The translations under genes were made by a program, and so were the position numbers. A model generated the notes under the pieces. That model worked only from the letters and a program-made list of their open reading frames with translations, did no database searches and was not told the DNA's origin. This document shows, one piece after another, positions 8,120-17,429 of a stretch of DNA of 49,542 nucleotides. The DNA comes from G963674505 sp964575975. Lineage in GTDB: Bacteria; Desulfobacterota; Desulfobacteria; Desulfobacterales; SKZT01. The DNA lies in the NCBI GenBank assembly GCA_964575975.1, contig CAZNTU010000014.1, forward strand, positions 1 through 49,542, in the 5' to 3' direction. The stretch's first letter is position 1. Every line of letters begins with the position of its first letter.

Positions 8120-9815
8120 TTAAAGGGTCGATGGCCCGCCGACGAGATTCTTATGGACCTGTTTTTTGATACGATTGACATGACCGCGACCGAGCCCCTT
8201 CACTTCGCACGACAGTTCGAAGAACCTCCTGATTTTGTCGTCGGCGAGAAGGCCGAAACAATCGACGACGGCAAAAGGCTTCCCCACCATTTCGAAGATT
8301 TCGTCGGGAGTGAGATTCCTGTAGGCTTCATGTCGTACCGCCAGAATGACCGCGTCGGCCCCTTCAAGCGTCTTTCCCAAATCCTTGTCCACATGAATTT
8401 CGGTCAGCTTCTCCTGGTTTCTAAAAAAGCGGGACAGGGAATGGCCGGGAGCGGGATAGGAATCCTGCTTTTCCAATTCCCACCAGTGTTTCACGTACGG
8501 GTCATGCACGACCACCTCTCCCCCCATTTCCGTCAATTTTCGCACGACAATCTCGGAACCCGAATACCGGGTGTCGCCGACATCCTCCCGGTAGGACGCT
8601 CCCAAGAGCGCGATCTTGGAGGCGGCCACGATTTTTCCCATGTTGCGGAGAGCGTCGCGCACTAGTTGCGCCGCCCTGATTCCGCGCGTGTCGTTGATGT
8701 CGATCGCTGCGGGAGTGAACTTGAAAATGTCGTCCTCGAACCCCATAAGCGTGTGATAGGCCCAAAATCCCAAGCCGCCGTCCTTCGGAAGACAGTATCC
8801 GCCTATGCCGGGTCCGGGAAATATCATATTGGAATGGGTCGGCCTGACCTTTATCGCCTCGATTATTTTGATCAGGTCCACGCCGTTCCTTTCCGCGAAA
8901 AGGCTCCACTCGTTCAAAAAGGCCAGGATACACGCGCGGTAGGAGTTTTCGACGATTTTGCAGGTTTCGCTTTCAATAGGCCTGTCAAGAACGGTGAGGG
9001 GATATTGGTCCACATTGAGTATTTGGGAAAGGAAAAGTTCGACCCGCCGTCGCGACTCCTCGTTCACGCCGCTGCAAACCCTCCAGAAATCCCGAATGGA
9101 CGACACGTAGTTTTTTCCGGGCATGACCCTCTCGAAGGAGTGGGCCAACAGGGGGGTTCGCCCCGATCCCTCTTTTCTCGAACGCCTTTTTCACGGTCGG
9201 GTACGCGACGTACTCGGTGGTTCCGGGAGGAACGGTGGTCTCGATCAGCACCATGCAGTCGGGTTTTATTTTTTCTCCGATTATCTTTAGGCTCTCCTCC
9301 AGGGCGGCGATATCGGCCCTTCCTTTGCGCACGTCGCCCAATTTTTCCTTGTGATAGTCGCACTGGACGTCCACCACTACGACATCGGCCAACGACAACG
9401 CGTCGTAGGTGTAGGTCGCGACAAGAGTCCGCTTTTCGAGGACGCAACGTCGGATCAGAGGGGCGACCTCCGGGTCTTCGGCCTCCACCGGCGCCTGACC
9501 CCGGTTCAAATAGTGGATTTTCCAAAAAGACCTTGGGGACGGTCTTTGCATGCCGATCACGAATTTGGCCGGTTCGCCGGAACCCCGGTCGACCGAGTCC
9601 GCTATCACCCCCGCCATTACGGAACCGACGAAACCGACTCCCATGACCACGACGATTTCGCGTCCCGTCGAACGCTGCTGTCCGACCATGCTTTTCAACC
9701 GTTCGTACTCGTTTTCGAAATCGGCCTTCGAGGGGAGAACGAAAGCTTCCCCGTTGGGACAAACCGAATACTTGACCTCCATGTCCTCGGCAATTGCGCC
9801 TGTCTCTATTGTCAT
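8120..9815 (-). pseudogene. nucleotide-sugar dehydrogenase (UDP-glucose/ManNAc dehydrogenase family), frameshifted
   Basis: Two overlapping frames encode one enzyme. The first (from ATG 9815, with GGAGG before it) gives the NAD-binding domain (VVVMGVGFVGSVMAGV) up to FEKRGIGANPP. The second gives the rest from LLAHSFERVMPG, including the catalytic Cys in GPGIGGYCLPKD, to a stop at 8120. They join if one base is removed from the run of six G (plus strand 9151-9156). The family oxidises the C6 alcohol of a UDP-sugar to an acid with two NAD. The break may be a homopolymer error in the assembly, a recent mutation or slippage. All conserved motifs on both sides are intact, which favours a recent event or an error. 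Neighbours: APS-kinase fusion upstream, epimerase downstream. Confidence 0.85.
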
Positions 9816-9896
9816 CGCAAACCTCCATTTAATTTTTCAATTCATTGAATTAACGGTAAAAAATTGCGATTCCAGCGCCAATTATCCCTTGTCGTT

Positions 9897-11603
9897 TCAT
9901 ATGTATCCTTTTTCGGCGAGGTAGAGAAGAATCTGTTGAACGGCTTCGTCGGGGGAAATATTCGTGGTGTCGATTTTCACTTCGCAGGATTCGGGAATCT
10001 CGTAAGGGTCGTCGATCCCGGTGAAACCCTTGATCAATCCCGCGCGGGCCTTGGCGTACATTCCCTTCCGGTCCCTCTTTTCGCACTCTTCTATCGGGGT
10101 CGATACGTGTACCTCGATAAAACCGCCGTATTCCTCGATGGACTGCCTGATCTCCCTTCTGGTGGACGCATAGGGCGCGATGGGAGCGCATATGGCGATT
10201 CCCCGGTTTTTTGTGATCTCGCTTGCGACAAAACCAATCCTGCGCACGTTGATATCCCTGTGTTCCTTGGAAAAATTCAATTCGCTGGAAAGATTCCTTC
10301 TGACGATATCGCCGTCGAGAAGGCTGACCGGGCGGTCGCCCAGTTCTAGAAAACGGGAATGAAGGACCTTGGCGATCGTGGACTTTCCGGCGCCGGACAA
10401 GCCGGTGAGAAAGACGGTGAACCCCTGCTTGCGCGGCGGAGGAAAAGCCTTGTGAAGCTCCCTGACGATTCCGGGAAACGTGGCCCATGCGGGGACTCTC
10501 CGTCCCGTCTTGATTCTGCCGCGTATGTCGGTCCCCGAAAGGGAGATGAACTGCACCCCTTCCGGAACCTGGTCCGCAGGCCGGTATTCGTCCTCGAACG
10601 GCAGGTACACCATCTCCTCGAAAGGCACGCGGACAATGCCAAGCTCCCCGCCGCATTCCTCGGCGACCCGGCACGCTTCCTCGCCCGCGTAAAGAGGAAG
10701 GCCCTCGTTATCGGGGTCGCCGTGATTGTTGGAAACGATGAAGTGGGTACATCCGAAATTCTTCGATATGACGGCGTGTAAAATGGCGTCTCTGGCTCCT
10801 GCCATGCGCCTTGCCAGCGGAAGAAGATTCAATGTCATCGTATCCGGCGGATAATGTCGCGCGACCTCCCGATAGCACCTGACGCGGGTGTAATGGTCGA
10901 AATCTTCGGGTCTCTTGACCCCCGCGATGGGCAAAAGAAGCAAGCTGCCTCCCGTTTCCCTCATGACTCGGATCGTCATCTCGTAGCGTGGACGATAAAT
11001 GGGGCTTGCGGTCTGGTACGAGATTACCTTTTCCCTTTTGAATTTGCGGTTTATTCCCCTGATCTCCGCCGGCGTCATTCTGTATTGCTTGAAATCGAAA
11101 TGCACGGGAAAGTTCAAAACCTCCAGATCGCCCCCTATATAATAATCCCCGGTCTTGTCGAACAGATATTCCACGCCCGGATGCCCATTGTCGGAAACGC
11201 CGTAGACTTGCAAAGCCTCCTTTTGCTTGTCGATCTCCCAAATGTCGCTTATATGCAAAATCGCCAGCAGGAAACCTTCGGCGTCCCGGAGAGCGAGAGA
11301 CTGCCCGGCTTCCAGGTTTTTCGCCGTCGTTTCCGGCAAATCGAGACAAACAGGTATGGGCCACAACGTCCCGTCCTGAAGCCTCATGCGATCCAGAACC
11401 GATTCGTAGTCGGAACGGTTCATGAACCCCTTCAACGGAGAAAAGATTCCCGACGCAAGACATTCCAGATCGCAAAGCTGCCGTTCGTTCAAAGTGGCGT
11501 CGGGCAGCTTCAAAGCGATTTCCTTCAACAAATTGTGCCTTTCCTCGCCCACCAGAAGATCGACCAGCTCCCTCCCGTGGGGTTCGACTGTACCATTGTC
11601 CAT
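9897..11603 (-). CDS. sulfate adenylyltransferase-like / adenylylsulfate kinase fusion with a degenerate sulfurylase site
   Basis: A 568-residue fusion. Residues 1-~390 align throughout with ATP sulfurylase (PHGRELVDLLV, DLECLASGIFSPLKGFM, GVxDNGHPGVEYL-like, LNLLPLARRMAG). The catalytic motifs are replaced, however: the family's QTRNPxHRAH reads QTASPIYRPR (residues 197-206), and VGRDHAGPG reads VSNNHGDPD. Adenylyl transfer to sulfate is therefore unlikely. Residues ~392-568 are a canonical APS kinase with Walker A GLSGAGKST (401-409) and DGDIVRRNL, able in principle to make PAPS from APS. Start at ATG 11603 with AGGGG upstream. It lies between an ftsB-like gene and nucleotide-sugar genes, which suggests a link to envelope polysaccharide, for example sulfation. 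The order is the reverse of fungal sulfurylase, in which the kinase domain is the inactive one. Confidence 0.85.
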   Translation of the reverse strand: MDNGTVEPHGRELVDLLVGEERHNLLKEIALKLPDATLNERQLCDLECLASGIFSPLKGFMNRSDYESVLDRMRLQDGTLWPIPVCLDLPETTAKNLEAGQSLALRDAEGFLLAILHISDIWEIDKQKEALQVYGVSDNGHPGVEYLFDKTGDYYIGGDLEVLNFPVHFDFKQYRMTPAEIRGINRKFKREKVISYQTASPIYRPRYEMTIRVMRETGGSLLLLPIAGVKRPEDFDHYTRVRCYREVARHYPPDTMTLNLLPLARRMAGARDAILHAVISKNFGCTHFIVSNNHGDPDNEGLPLYAGEEACRVAEECGGELGIVRVPFEEMVYLPFEDEYRPADQVPEGVQFISLSGTDIRGRIKTGRRVPAWATFPGIVRELHKAFPPPRKQGFTVFLTGLSGAGKSTIAKVLHSRFLELGDRPVSLLDGDIVRRNLSSELNFSKEHRDINVRRIGFVASEITKNRGIAICAPIAPYASTRREIRQSIEEYGGFIEVHVSTPIEECEKRDRKGMYAKARAGLIKGFTGIDDPYEIPESCEVKIDTTNISPDEAVQQILLYLAEKGYI

Positions 11604-11637
11604 GGATACCCCTGTCGTTTGTCTCAAAGATAATAAA

Positions 11638-11946
11638 TCACTTGGATTTCGTTCTCGACTTGAACACGAACTCGTCCTCGGAAACATAGCCGAGTTCGCG
11701 TCTCGCCAAATTCCCGACGTATTCCAAATCCTTGTTCAGCCGGTCGATTTCGTAAAGCAGGGTCTTGTTCTCGACCCGCAAGCTGTCGTTTTTTTCAATC
11801 ACTTGGCAATATTGATCCTTCAAACTATCAAGATCCTTCAGCCCGCCGTCGCCGAAAACTCCCACGCCTAAAACCGCGAAAAGCACGATGCTCCCCGCGA
11901 ACGTCAAAAGTATTTCCTTCGTGCTCAAGCCCTTGTCCTCCGACAT
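11638..11946 (-). CDS. septum formation initiator family protein (FtsB/DivIC-like)
   Basis: A 102-residue bitopic protein: short N-terminus, one membrane segment at residues ~12-32 (ILLTFAGSIVLFAVLGVGVF), then a coiled coil (residues ~38-80) and the C-terminal motif ARRELGYVSEDEFVF, typical of FtsB/DivIC proteins that bridge divisome components. The ATG at 11946 overlaps the end of murJ by 22 bases, indicating translational coupling. Division and lipid II flipping are thus encoded together. A longer in-frame upstream extension exists but lies within murJ and lacks family similarity. Confidence 0.8.
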   Translation of the reverse strand: MSEDKGLSTKEILLTFAGSIVLFAVLGVGVFGDGGLKDLDSLKDQYCQVIEKNDSLRVENKTLLYEIDRLNKDLEYVGNLARRELGYVSEDEFVFKSRTKSK

Positions 11947-13511
11947 TTTATCGCCGCGTCCATGAAAATCTTCAGCTCTCCGCGATCGAACAGGGCGGAA
12001 ATAGCGGCAAAAACGAAAATACCGCTGAAAATGCACGCCGAAAGACCCGCCGCTCTCCAGAGGAAACCATCGCGGACCAATGGCGCGAGACAAATGTTCA
12101 AAATCGATATGGTTGCGCTCATCAAGACCGTTGCCGCAAGAGTATGCGCCGAGGAACCTATTACTTCCTTCCATCGAATGATGCCGCCCAACTTGGCTTG
12201 CAAAGCGCGGGCCAAAACGAGAAGGTTCAAAACGGAAGCTGCGGAAGTAGCCAAAGCAAGTCCTTTATAATCCAAATACTTGACAAGAACAAGAGATAAA
12301 ATCGCTTTGGCGAAAATGGAAAACAAACCGACACGCAAGGGCGTACGCGCATCCCGCAACGCGTAGAAAGTCGATACGACGATTCGGGCCGTCGAAAAAG
12401 CCCACAAACCCAGCCCGTAATACAACAAGGCGGCGGCCGTGGATTCGACGCTCGCCGCGTCGAACTCGCCTCTCTCGAACAACAGGGAAACGATCGGCGT
12501 CCTTAATACGATCAATCCCGCCATGGAAGGCACGGTTATAAAAAGAACCGCATTCAAGCTCGAAACCAGCGTATTGGACAACGCTTTGTAATCTTTGACG
12601 GCCGCTTCCTTCGAAAGTCTTGGAAGAAGAGCTATGGCGGCCGCCATGGCGAAAATCCCCAACGGAAACTGCACCAGCCGGTCCGCGTAATAAAGATAGG
12701 AGATACTGCCGTCGGAAAGAAAAGACGCGATCAACGTGTCCAAAAGGACGTTGATCTGAAATACCGACGCTCCCAAAGCGGCGGGCAAGGTCAGCAATCC
12801 GATTTTTTTCAAGGCGGGATGGAAAAGCCGCGCTTTTTTCCAGAACAAAAACCCGTGTTTGAGCAAGTAAGGGGCGTGGAGAACCAACTGAAGGACTCCG
12901 CCTATCATAACTCCGGCGGCAAGCCCGTTTACCGGCTCGTTCATCCGGGGCGACAGAAAAAAAATCCCCCCGATCATGCAAACGTTGATTACCAAGGGAG
13001 CTATGGATGGCGCGAAAAAATGGCCGAAAGTGTTCAAGACTCCCATGCATACGGCCGAAAGGCCTATGAAAACGACAAATGGAAACATGATGCGCGTCAG
13101 GGAAACGGTCAGGGACATTTTTTCGGGAATTTCGGCGAACCCTGGGGCGAACAACGCGACCAATGCCGGGGCGGATGCGATACCCGCCGCCGAGGCGAAA
13201 GACAAAACCAGAAAAACGGTTCTCAGGGCAGACCGCGCCAGCAAGAACGCCTCCTCCCTCTCCCGGTTCAAATGCTCTATGAAAATCGGTACGAACGCCA
13301 AGTTCAACGACCCGTCGGCGAAAAGCTTTCTTAAAAAATTCGGAATTCTGAAAGCGACAAGAAAAGCGTCTGAAACAAATCCCGCCCCCAAAAACCAGGC
13401 CATGGCGGCGTCCCGCAGAAACCCGAAAATCCTGCTCAAAAAGGTCAGAAAGCCGATCAAACCGGCGCTTCTCGTCACGCTTGCACTTTGACTTTTTTCC
13501 ATGGTTCGCAT
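11925..13511 (-). CDS. murJ: lipid II flippase MurJ
   Basis: A 528-residue polytopic membrane protein of the MurJ/MviN family, which flips lipid II across the inner membrane for peptidoglycan synthesis. It shows the typical N-terminus (SAGLIGFLTFLSRIFGFLRD), the FRIPNFLRKLFADGSLNLAFVP signature and about 14 hydrophobic segments, and its length is usual. Start candidates are TTG 13514, ATG 13511 and ATG 13502; none has a strong ribosome-binding site, so the start is uncertain by a few codons. It is the first gene of the minus-strand envelope cluster, divergent from rpsT, an arrangement seen in other proteobacteria. Confidence 0.93.
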   Translation of the reverse strand: MRTMEKSQSASVTRSAGLIGFLTFLSRIFGFLRDAAMAWFLGAGFVSDAFLVAFRIPNFLRKLFADGSLNLAFVPIFIEHLNREREEAFLLARSALRTVFLVLSFASAAGIASAPALVALFAPGFAEIPEKMSLTVSLTRIMFPFVVFIGLSAVCMGVLNTFGHFFAPSIAPLVINVCMIGGIFFLSPRMNEPVNGLAAGVMIGGVLQLVLHAPYLLKHGFLFWKKARLFHPALKKIGLLTLPAALGASVFQINVLLDTLIASFLSDGSISYLYYADRLVQFPLGIFAMAAAIALLPRLSKEAAVKDYKALSNTLVSSLNAVLFITVPSMAGLIVLRTPIVSLLFERGEFDAASVESTAAALLYYGLGLWAFSTARIVVSTFYALRDARTPLRVGLFSIFAKAILSLVLVKYLDYKGLALATSAASVLNLLVLARALQAKLGGIIRWKEVIGSSAHTLAATVLMSATISILNICLAPLVRDGFLWRAAGLSACIFSGIFVFAAISALFDRGELKIFMDAAIKCRRTRA

Positions 13512-13530
13512 CAATACTCGATAATTTGCC

Positions 13531-13560
13531 TTGACACAAGCGCAAACCTTCTGTTAGAAG
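13531..13560 (+). promoter_or_regulatory. candidate sigma-70 promoter of rpsT
   Basis: A perfect TTGACA at 13531-13536 is followed after 18 bases by TAGAAG (13555-13560), which matches four of six -10 positions. It lies in the murJ-rpsT divergent region, 70 bases before rpsT. The -10 is weak, so this is a candidate only. Confidence 0.35.
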
Positions 13561-13630
13561 AAAGTTTTCTAATTCGTCTAAACTTTTTAAAGTTTGATTT
13601 TACTTTGACACGAAAGGAGCTTTAGCAAAG

Positions 13631-13897
13631 GTGGCCAACCATAAGTCAGCGCTGAAACGCGCCCGTCAAAACGCCGTAAGGCGCATGCGAAACAAGTCTG
13701 TGAAAACCAGGGTCAAAACGGCAGTGAAGGATGTCCGGACCGCAGCCTCCGAAAAATCGGTCGAAAAGGCCGTCCAACAACTCGACGAGGCCAAATCCGT
13801 CATCGCCAGAGCCGCGAAAAAAGGCGTCATTCACAAGAAAACCGCCTCGAGAAAAATATCCAGGCTTGCCAAGCTGGTCAATTCGATTTCCGCTTAA
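13631..13897 (+). CDS. rpsT: 30S ribosomal protein S20
   Basis: An 88-residue basic protein with the S20 signature (MANHKSALKRARQNAVRRMRNKSVKTRVKT), which binds 16S rRNA early in small-subunit assembly. It starts with GTG at 13631, preceded by AAAGGAG. A non-ATG start is common for S20 genes and is linked to autoregulated, weak initiation. Monocistronic: divergent from murJ and closed by a strong hairpin immediately downstream. Confidence 0.95.
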   Translation: MANHKSALKRARQNAVRRMRNKSVKTRVKTAVKDVRTAASEKSVEKAVQQLDEAKSVIARAAKKGVIHKKTASRKISRLAKLVNSISA

Positions 13898-13900
13898 AAC

Positions 13901-13930
13901 GGTTTGCCGGCTTTCCCGCGCCGGCAAACC
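13901..13930. terminator. strong hairpin between rpsT and lptE (bidirectional)
   Basis: GGTTTGCCGGC (13901-13911) and GCCGGCAAACC (13920-13930) form an uninterrupted 11-bp stem with an 8-base loop, starting 3 bases after the rpsT stop codon and 41 bases from the end of convergent lptE. No long U-run follows, but position and strength fit termination from both sides. Confidence 0.75.
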
Positions 13931-13971
13931 TTCAGTTCCACTGAATCTTTTCAAGCCGTATCGCATCCATA

Positions 13972-14487
13972 TCAATCCGTCCCAATGTCCGTAACCCGAT
14001 TGTAGACCATTTCGGCCATTCTTTTGGACAGTCTTTTAATCGCCCCAAGCTCCAGCCTTTCGGTCGCGAGCTTCTCCGAAAGCACCTCGTAGGTTTCGTC
14101 GTCCGATATGCGCCGCACGGCCCACAATTCGTTCCCATCTCTGTCGATCAATTTCAGATCCACGTAGAGCCGCACCCGTCTTTCGAGAGGAGCCTGGCTT
14201 CCGCTCCTGGCCACCGTCTCGGTGCTCAATCCGACGATAGTCCCCAAAAAAATCCCGTCGGCGGCTTCCTTTTCCACCACGTCCACCTTGCCGCTTCTAG
14301 TGAACTCGTAAATGAAATCGTTGGTGACTATCCTTTCGATGCCGGGCTCCGACGTCAGGTTATGGAACATGGGGACGAAGACCTTCGTAATACCGAACGG
14401 AAGCCCCCCTCCCCCGCTGAACCGATACCCGCAACCCGACAAGCAAACTATGAAAAACGCCGCCGAAAGCACGAACAGTTTTCGCAT
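13972..14487 (-). CDS. lptE: LPS-assembly lipoprotein LptE
   Basis: A 171-residue outer-membrane lipoprotein. The signal peptide ends in a lipobox LSGC with Cys19, followed by GYRFSGGG, the start typical of LptE. The body carries the LptE pattern (VFVPMFHNLTSEPGIERIVTNDFIYEF). LptE plugs and assists the LptD pore that inserts lipopolysaccharide in the outer leaflet, so the host should make LPS. The ATG at 14487 follows GGGGAAG; an in-frame TTG at 14502 is less likely. It lies 18 bases downstream of leuS, the gene pair seen in many proteobacteria. Confidence 0.9.
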   Translation of the reverse strand: MRKLFVLSAAFFIVCLSGCGYRFSGGGGLPFGITKVFVPMFHNLTSEPGIERIVTNDFIYEFTRSGKVDVVEKEAADGIFLGTIVGLSTETVARSGSQAPLERRVRLYVDLKLIDRDGNELWAVRRISDDETYEVLSEKLATERLELGAIKRLSKRMAEMVYNRVTDIGTD

Positions 14488-14505
14488 TTTCTTCCCCGAC
14501 AACCG

Positions 14506-17130
14506 TTAAACGACTATATTGACCAGCTTGTTTTGCACGACAATTACCTTTTTTATTCGTTTGCCTTCGAAAAACTTCGACGCCTTCTCGTCCTCGAGCG
14601 CAAGCTTCTTGATTTCCTCTTCGGTCGCATCCGCCGGGACCGAAAAACGGCCTCTCAATTTTCCGTTGACCTGGATTACGATGGTCAACTCCTCCTTGAC
14701 CAAGGCGTCCTTTCGGTATCCCGGCCATTTCGCCGACAGCACGCTGGATTCCGCGCCCATCGCCTCCCAAAGTTCCTCCGCGACATGGGGAACGATGGGG
14801 GACAGCAACAGGACGACCGTCTCCATCGCGAACCGAAGCACCTCGTCCCTATGGGGCCGCTTTTGGTCGGACGGCTTGCCCTCCCGTTCGGATTCCATGG
14901 CGTAGAGCGCGTTGACCAATTCCATCACGGCGCTGATGGCGGTGTTGAAATGGAAGCGCTCCTCTATGTCCTCGGTCACCCTTCTGACGGTGTCGTGGGT
15001 CTTTTTGAAAATCGCCTTGAGTTCGTCGTCCAGGTCGCCGAGACCGCCGTCGTATGGTTTGACGTTCGCTATCTCCTCCAGGCATCCGACCGCGAAGCGC
15101 CAAACGCGGCTGATGAACCGGAAACCGCCTTCGACCCCCTGCTCGCTCCATTCAAGGTCTCTTTCCGGGGGCGCCGCGAAAAGACAGAAAAGACGCGTGG
15201 TGTCGGCGCCGTATTTCTCCAGAAGCACGGCCGGGTCCACGACGTTCTTCTTGGATTTGGACATTTTTTCAACGCGGCCGATAAAAACCGGCTTTTTGCA
15301 GATGGCGCACGCTTTTTCCTCGCCCGCGCCTTCGACCTCCTCTGGAAAGAGGTACCCGTGTTCCGGGCAGGATGCGCTTTCCTTGCAAACCATGCCCTGG
15401 GTCAGCAGCCGAGTGAACGGCTCTTTGTAGTCGATCAGCCCCATGTCGTTCAGTACGCGCGTATAGTATCGGGAATAGAGCAGGTGCAGAATCGCATGCT
15501 CCACGCCTCCGATGTACTGATCGACGGGCATCCAGTAATCGACGGCTTTGCGGTCGAAGATTGCGGTGTCGCAGTGGGGGCTGCAATAGCGCTCGAAATA
15601 CCACGAGGACTCCACGAAAGTGTCCATGGTGTCGGTCTCTCTTCGGGCGTCGGGCCTCTTGCAGACGGGGCATTCCGTTTTCATGAAGTGCTCGAGCGCC
15701 GGCAGAGGCGACTTTCCGCCCTCCAGCAGATCCACGCCCTCGGGAAGCACGACCGGCAGGTCCTTTTCGGGAACCGGCACTGTCCCGCAATCCTTGCAAT
15801 GGATAATAGGTATGGGAGCCCCCCAATATCTCTGTCTCGAGATTCCCCAGTCCCTCAGCCGAAAACTCTCGGTCTTGCGGCCCAGTCCCCGCCCTTCCAA
15901 ATCCTCGGCTATCCGGTCCATGGCCTCCTTGTTCGGCAACCCGTCGAAACGACCGGAATTGGCCATGACCCCCTCGTCCGCATACGCCTGCTCCATGGTC
16001 GAAGGATCGAGTTCCTTCCCTTGCGGTTTGACCACGACGACAATGTCCAAGCCGTATTTTTTCGCGAATTCGAAATCCCTCTGGTCGTGGGCGGGGACCG
16101 ACATGACCGCTCCCGTGCCGTACTCCATGAGGGCGAAATTGGCCGTATATACGGGAATTCTCCTCTTCGACATGGGGTTTGCGCAATAGGCCCCGATGAA
16201 AACGCCCTCCTTTTCGTAATTTTCCAAGGCCTTCGCGGATCTGTCCTGCATCGCCATCTTTTCCACGAAACCCAAAACCGCTTTTTCCTGCTCCGTTCCC
16301 TTGGACAATTCCAGCACAAGCGGGTGCTCCGGGGCCAATACCATGAAAGTGGCTCCGAAAACAGTGTCCGGGCGGGTCGTGAAAACGGCAATCTCGGACG
16401 GCGACCCGGCGGGAGGGTTCTCTACGGGAAAACGAATTTCCGCGCCCACGCTTTTTCCGATCCAGTTCCTCTGCATGGTGAGCACCTTCTCGGGCCATCC
16501 CGGAAGCTTTTCGCAATAATCCAGCAAATCCTGGGCGTAGTCGGTGATCTTGAAAAACCACTGCCACAGTTTTTTCTGGCGCACCGCCTTTCCGCAACGC
16601 CAGCACATCCCCGCCTCAACCTGCTCGTTGGCCAGGACTGTCTGGCAGCTCTCGCACCAGTTGACGAAAGCCTCCTTCCGATACACCATGTTCTTTTCGT
16701 ACATCCTTATGAAAAGCCACTGCTCCCATCGGTAATATTCGGGCTTGCAGGTGGCGATCTCCCTGTCCCAGTCGTAGCTGAAACCCATGCGTTTCAATTG
16801 TTCGCGCATGTTCGCGATATTGTCGTAGGTCCATCGGGCAGGGTGCGACTTGTTCGCGATCGCGGCGTTCTCCGCAGGCATTCCGAAAGCGTCCCAGCCC
16901 ATGGGATGAAGCACGTTGAATCCCCGCATCCTCTTGTATCTGGCGACCACGTCCCCTATGGTGTAGTTTCTGACGTGTCCCATATGAATTTTACCCGACG
17001 GATAGGGAAACATTTCCAACAGGTAATATTTTTCCTTTTCCGGGTCCTCCCCGACTTTCATCAGTCCGCTCTTTTCCCAGCAGGCCTGCCATTTCGTTTC
17101 AATCCTGTTCGGATCGTATTTTTCATCCAT
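14506..17130 (-). CDS. leuS: leucyl-tRNA synthetase
   Basis: An 874-residue class I aminoacyl-tRNA synthetase that charges tRNA-Leu. Visible are the HIGH-type motif in FPYPSGKIHMGHVRNY, GWDAFGMPAENAA, zinc-knuckle Cys pairs (CESCQTV, CWRCGK), the CP1 editing domain (FTTRPDTVFGATFMVLAPEHPLV by pattern), the KMSKS motif (VEKMSKSKKN) and the C-terminal anticodon-binding and VxVNGKLRGRF regions. The ATG at 17130 is chosen over an upstream in-frame start at 17226 because the family's N-terminus (KYDPNRIETKWQACW) starts here and GGAGG lies upstream. lptE follows in the same transcript. Confidence 0.96.
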   Translation of the reverse strand: MDEKYDPNRIETKWQACWEKSGLMKVGEDPEKEKYYLLEMFPYPSGKIHMGHVRNYTIGDVVARYKRMRGFNVLHPMGWDAFGMPAENAAIANKSHPARWTYDNIANMREQLKRMGFSYDWDREIATCKPEYYRWEQWLFIRMYEKNMVYRKEAFVNWCESCQTVLANEQVEAGMCWRCGKAVRQKKLWQWFFKITDYAQDLLDYCEKLPGWPEKVLTMQRNWIGKSVGAEIRFPVENPPAGSPSEIAVFTTRPDTVFGATFMVLAPEHPLVLELSKGTEQEKAVLGFVEKMAMQDRSAKALENYEKEGVFIGAYCANPMSKRRIPVYTANFALMEYGTGAVMSVPAHDQRDFEFAKKYGLDIVVVVKPQGKELDPSTMEQAYADEGVMANSGRFDGLPNKEAMDRIAEDLEGRGLGRKTESFRLRDWGISRQRYWGAPIPIIHCKDCGTVPVPEKDLPVVLPEGVDLLEGGKSPLPALEHFMKTECPVCKRPDARRETDTMDTFVESSWYFERYCSPHCDTAIFDRKAVDYWMPVDQYIGGVEHAILHLLYSRYYTRVLNDMGLIDYKEPFTRLLTQGMVCKESASCPEHGYLFPEEVEGAGEEKACAICKKPVFIGRVEKMSKSKKNVVDPAVLLEKYGADTTRLFCLFAAPPERDLEWSEQGVEGGFRFISRVWRFAVGCLEEIANVKPYDGGLGDLDDELKAIFKKTHDTVRRVTEDIEERFHFNTAISAVMELVNALYAMESEREGKPSDQKRPHRDEVLRFAMETVVLLLSPIVPHVAEELWEAMGAESSVLSAKWPGYRKDALVKEELTIVIQVNGKLRGRFSVPADATEEEIKKLALEDEKASKFFEGKRIKKVIVVQNKLVNIVV

Positions 17131-17328
17131 TACCGGTTCCAACCTCCGAAAAAATCCGATTTTTTTGATTTTCAATTCTTGATCGCGTTTTCCAACGGCC
17201 GATCGAGAAGTTTTCTTGTGCCACAACGGAATAAAAAGATCAAGACCGAGAAAAGATTTGACTTGTACCGCGCAATTGCATATGCAGCGAGATATAACAT
17301 TTTTGTTGTGCGGGAACGAAGCTTGGAG

Positions 17329-17353
17329 TATTGTACCTTATTTTACGTATAAT
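17329..17353 (+). promoter_or_regulatory. candidate promoter of rng
   Basis: A perfect TATAAT at 17348-17353 lies about 77 bases before the rng start codon. The best -35 is only TTGGAG near 17323-17328 at 19-base spacing, so the promoter is recognised mainly from its -10 box and the AT-rich context. Confidence 0.4.
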
Positions 17354-17429
17354 GTTCATAAGGTCGATCGATTCAAATGTGCCGTTAATTATTTATCAAT
17401 CGAAGGAGGTCGGGAAGAATACGTTTTTT

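Noticed and set aside
8985..9148. Programmed ribosomal frameshifting in the nucleotide-sugar dehydrogenase
   Set aside because: No stimulatory hairpin or slippery heptamer of a known type is seen, and this family is not known to use it. A homopolymer indel explains the break.
14362..17352. A 996-codon open frame on the plus strand opposite leuS
   Set aside because: It is fully antisense to leuS, whose motifs are all conserved. Long opposite frames are common at this base composition and codon use.
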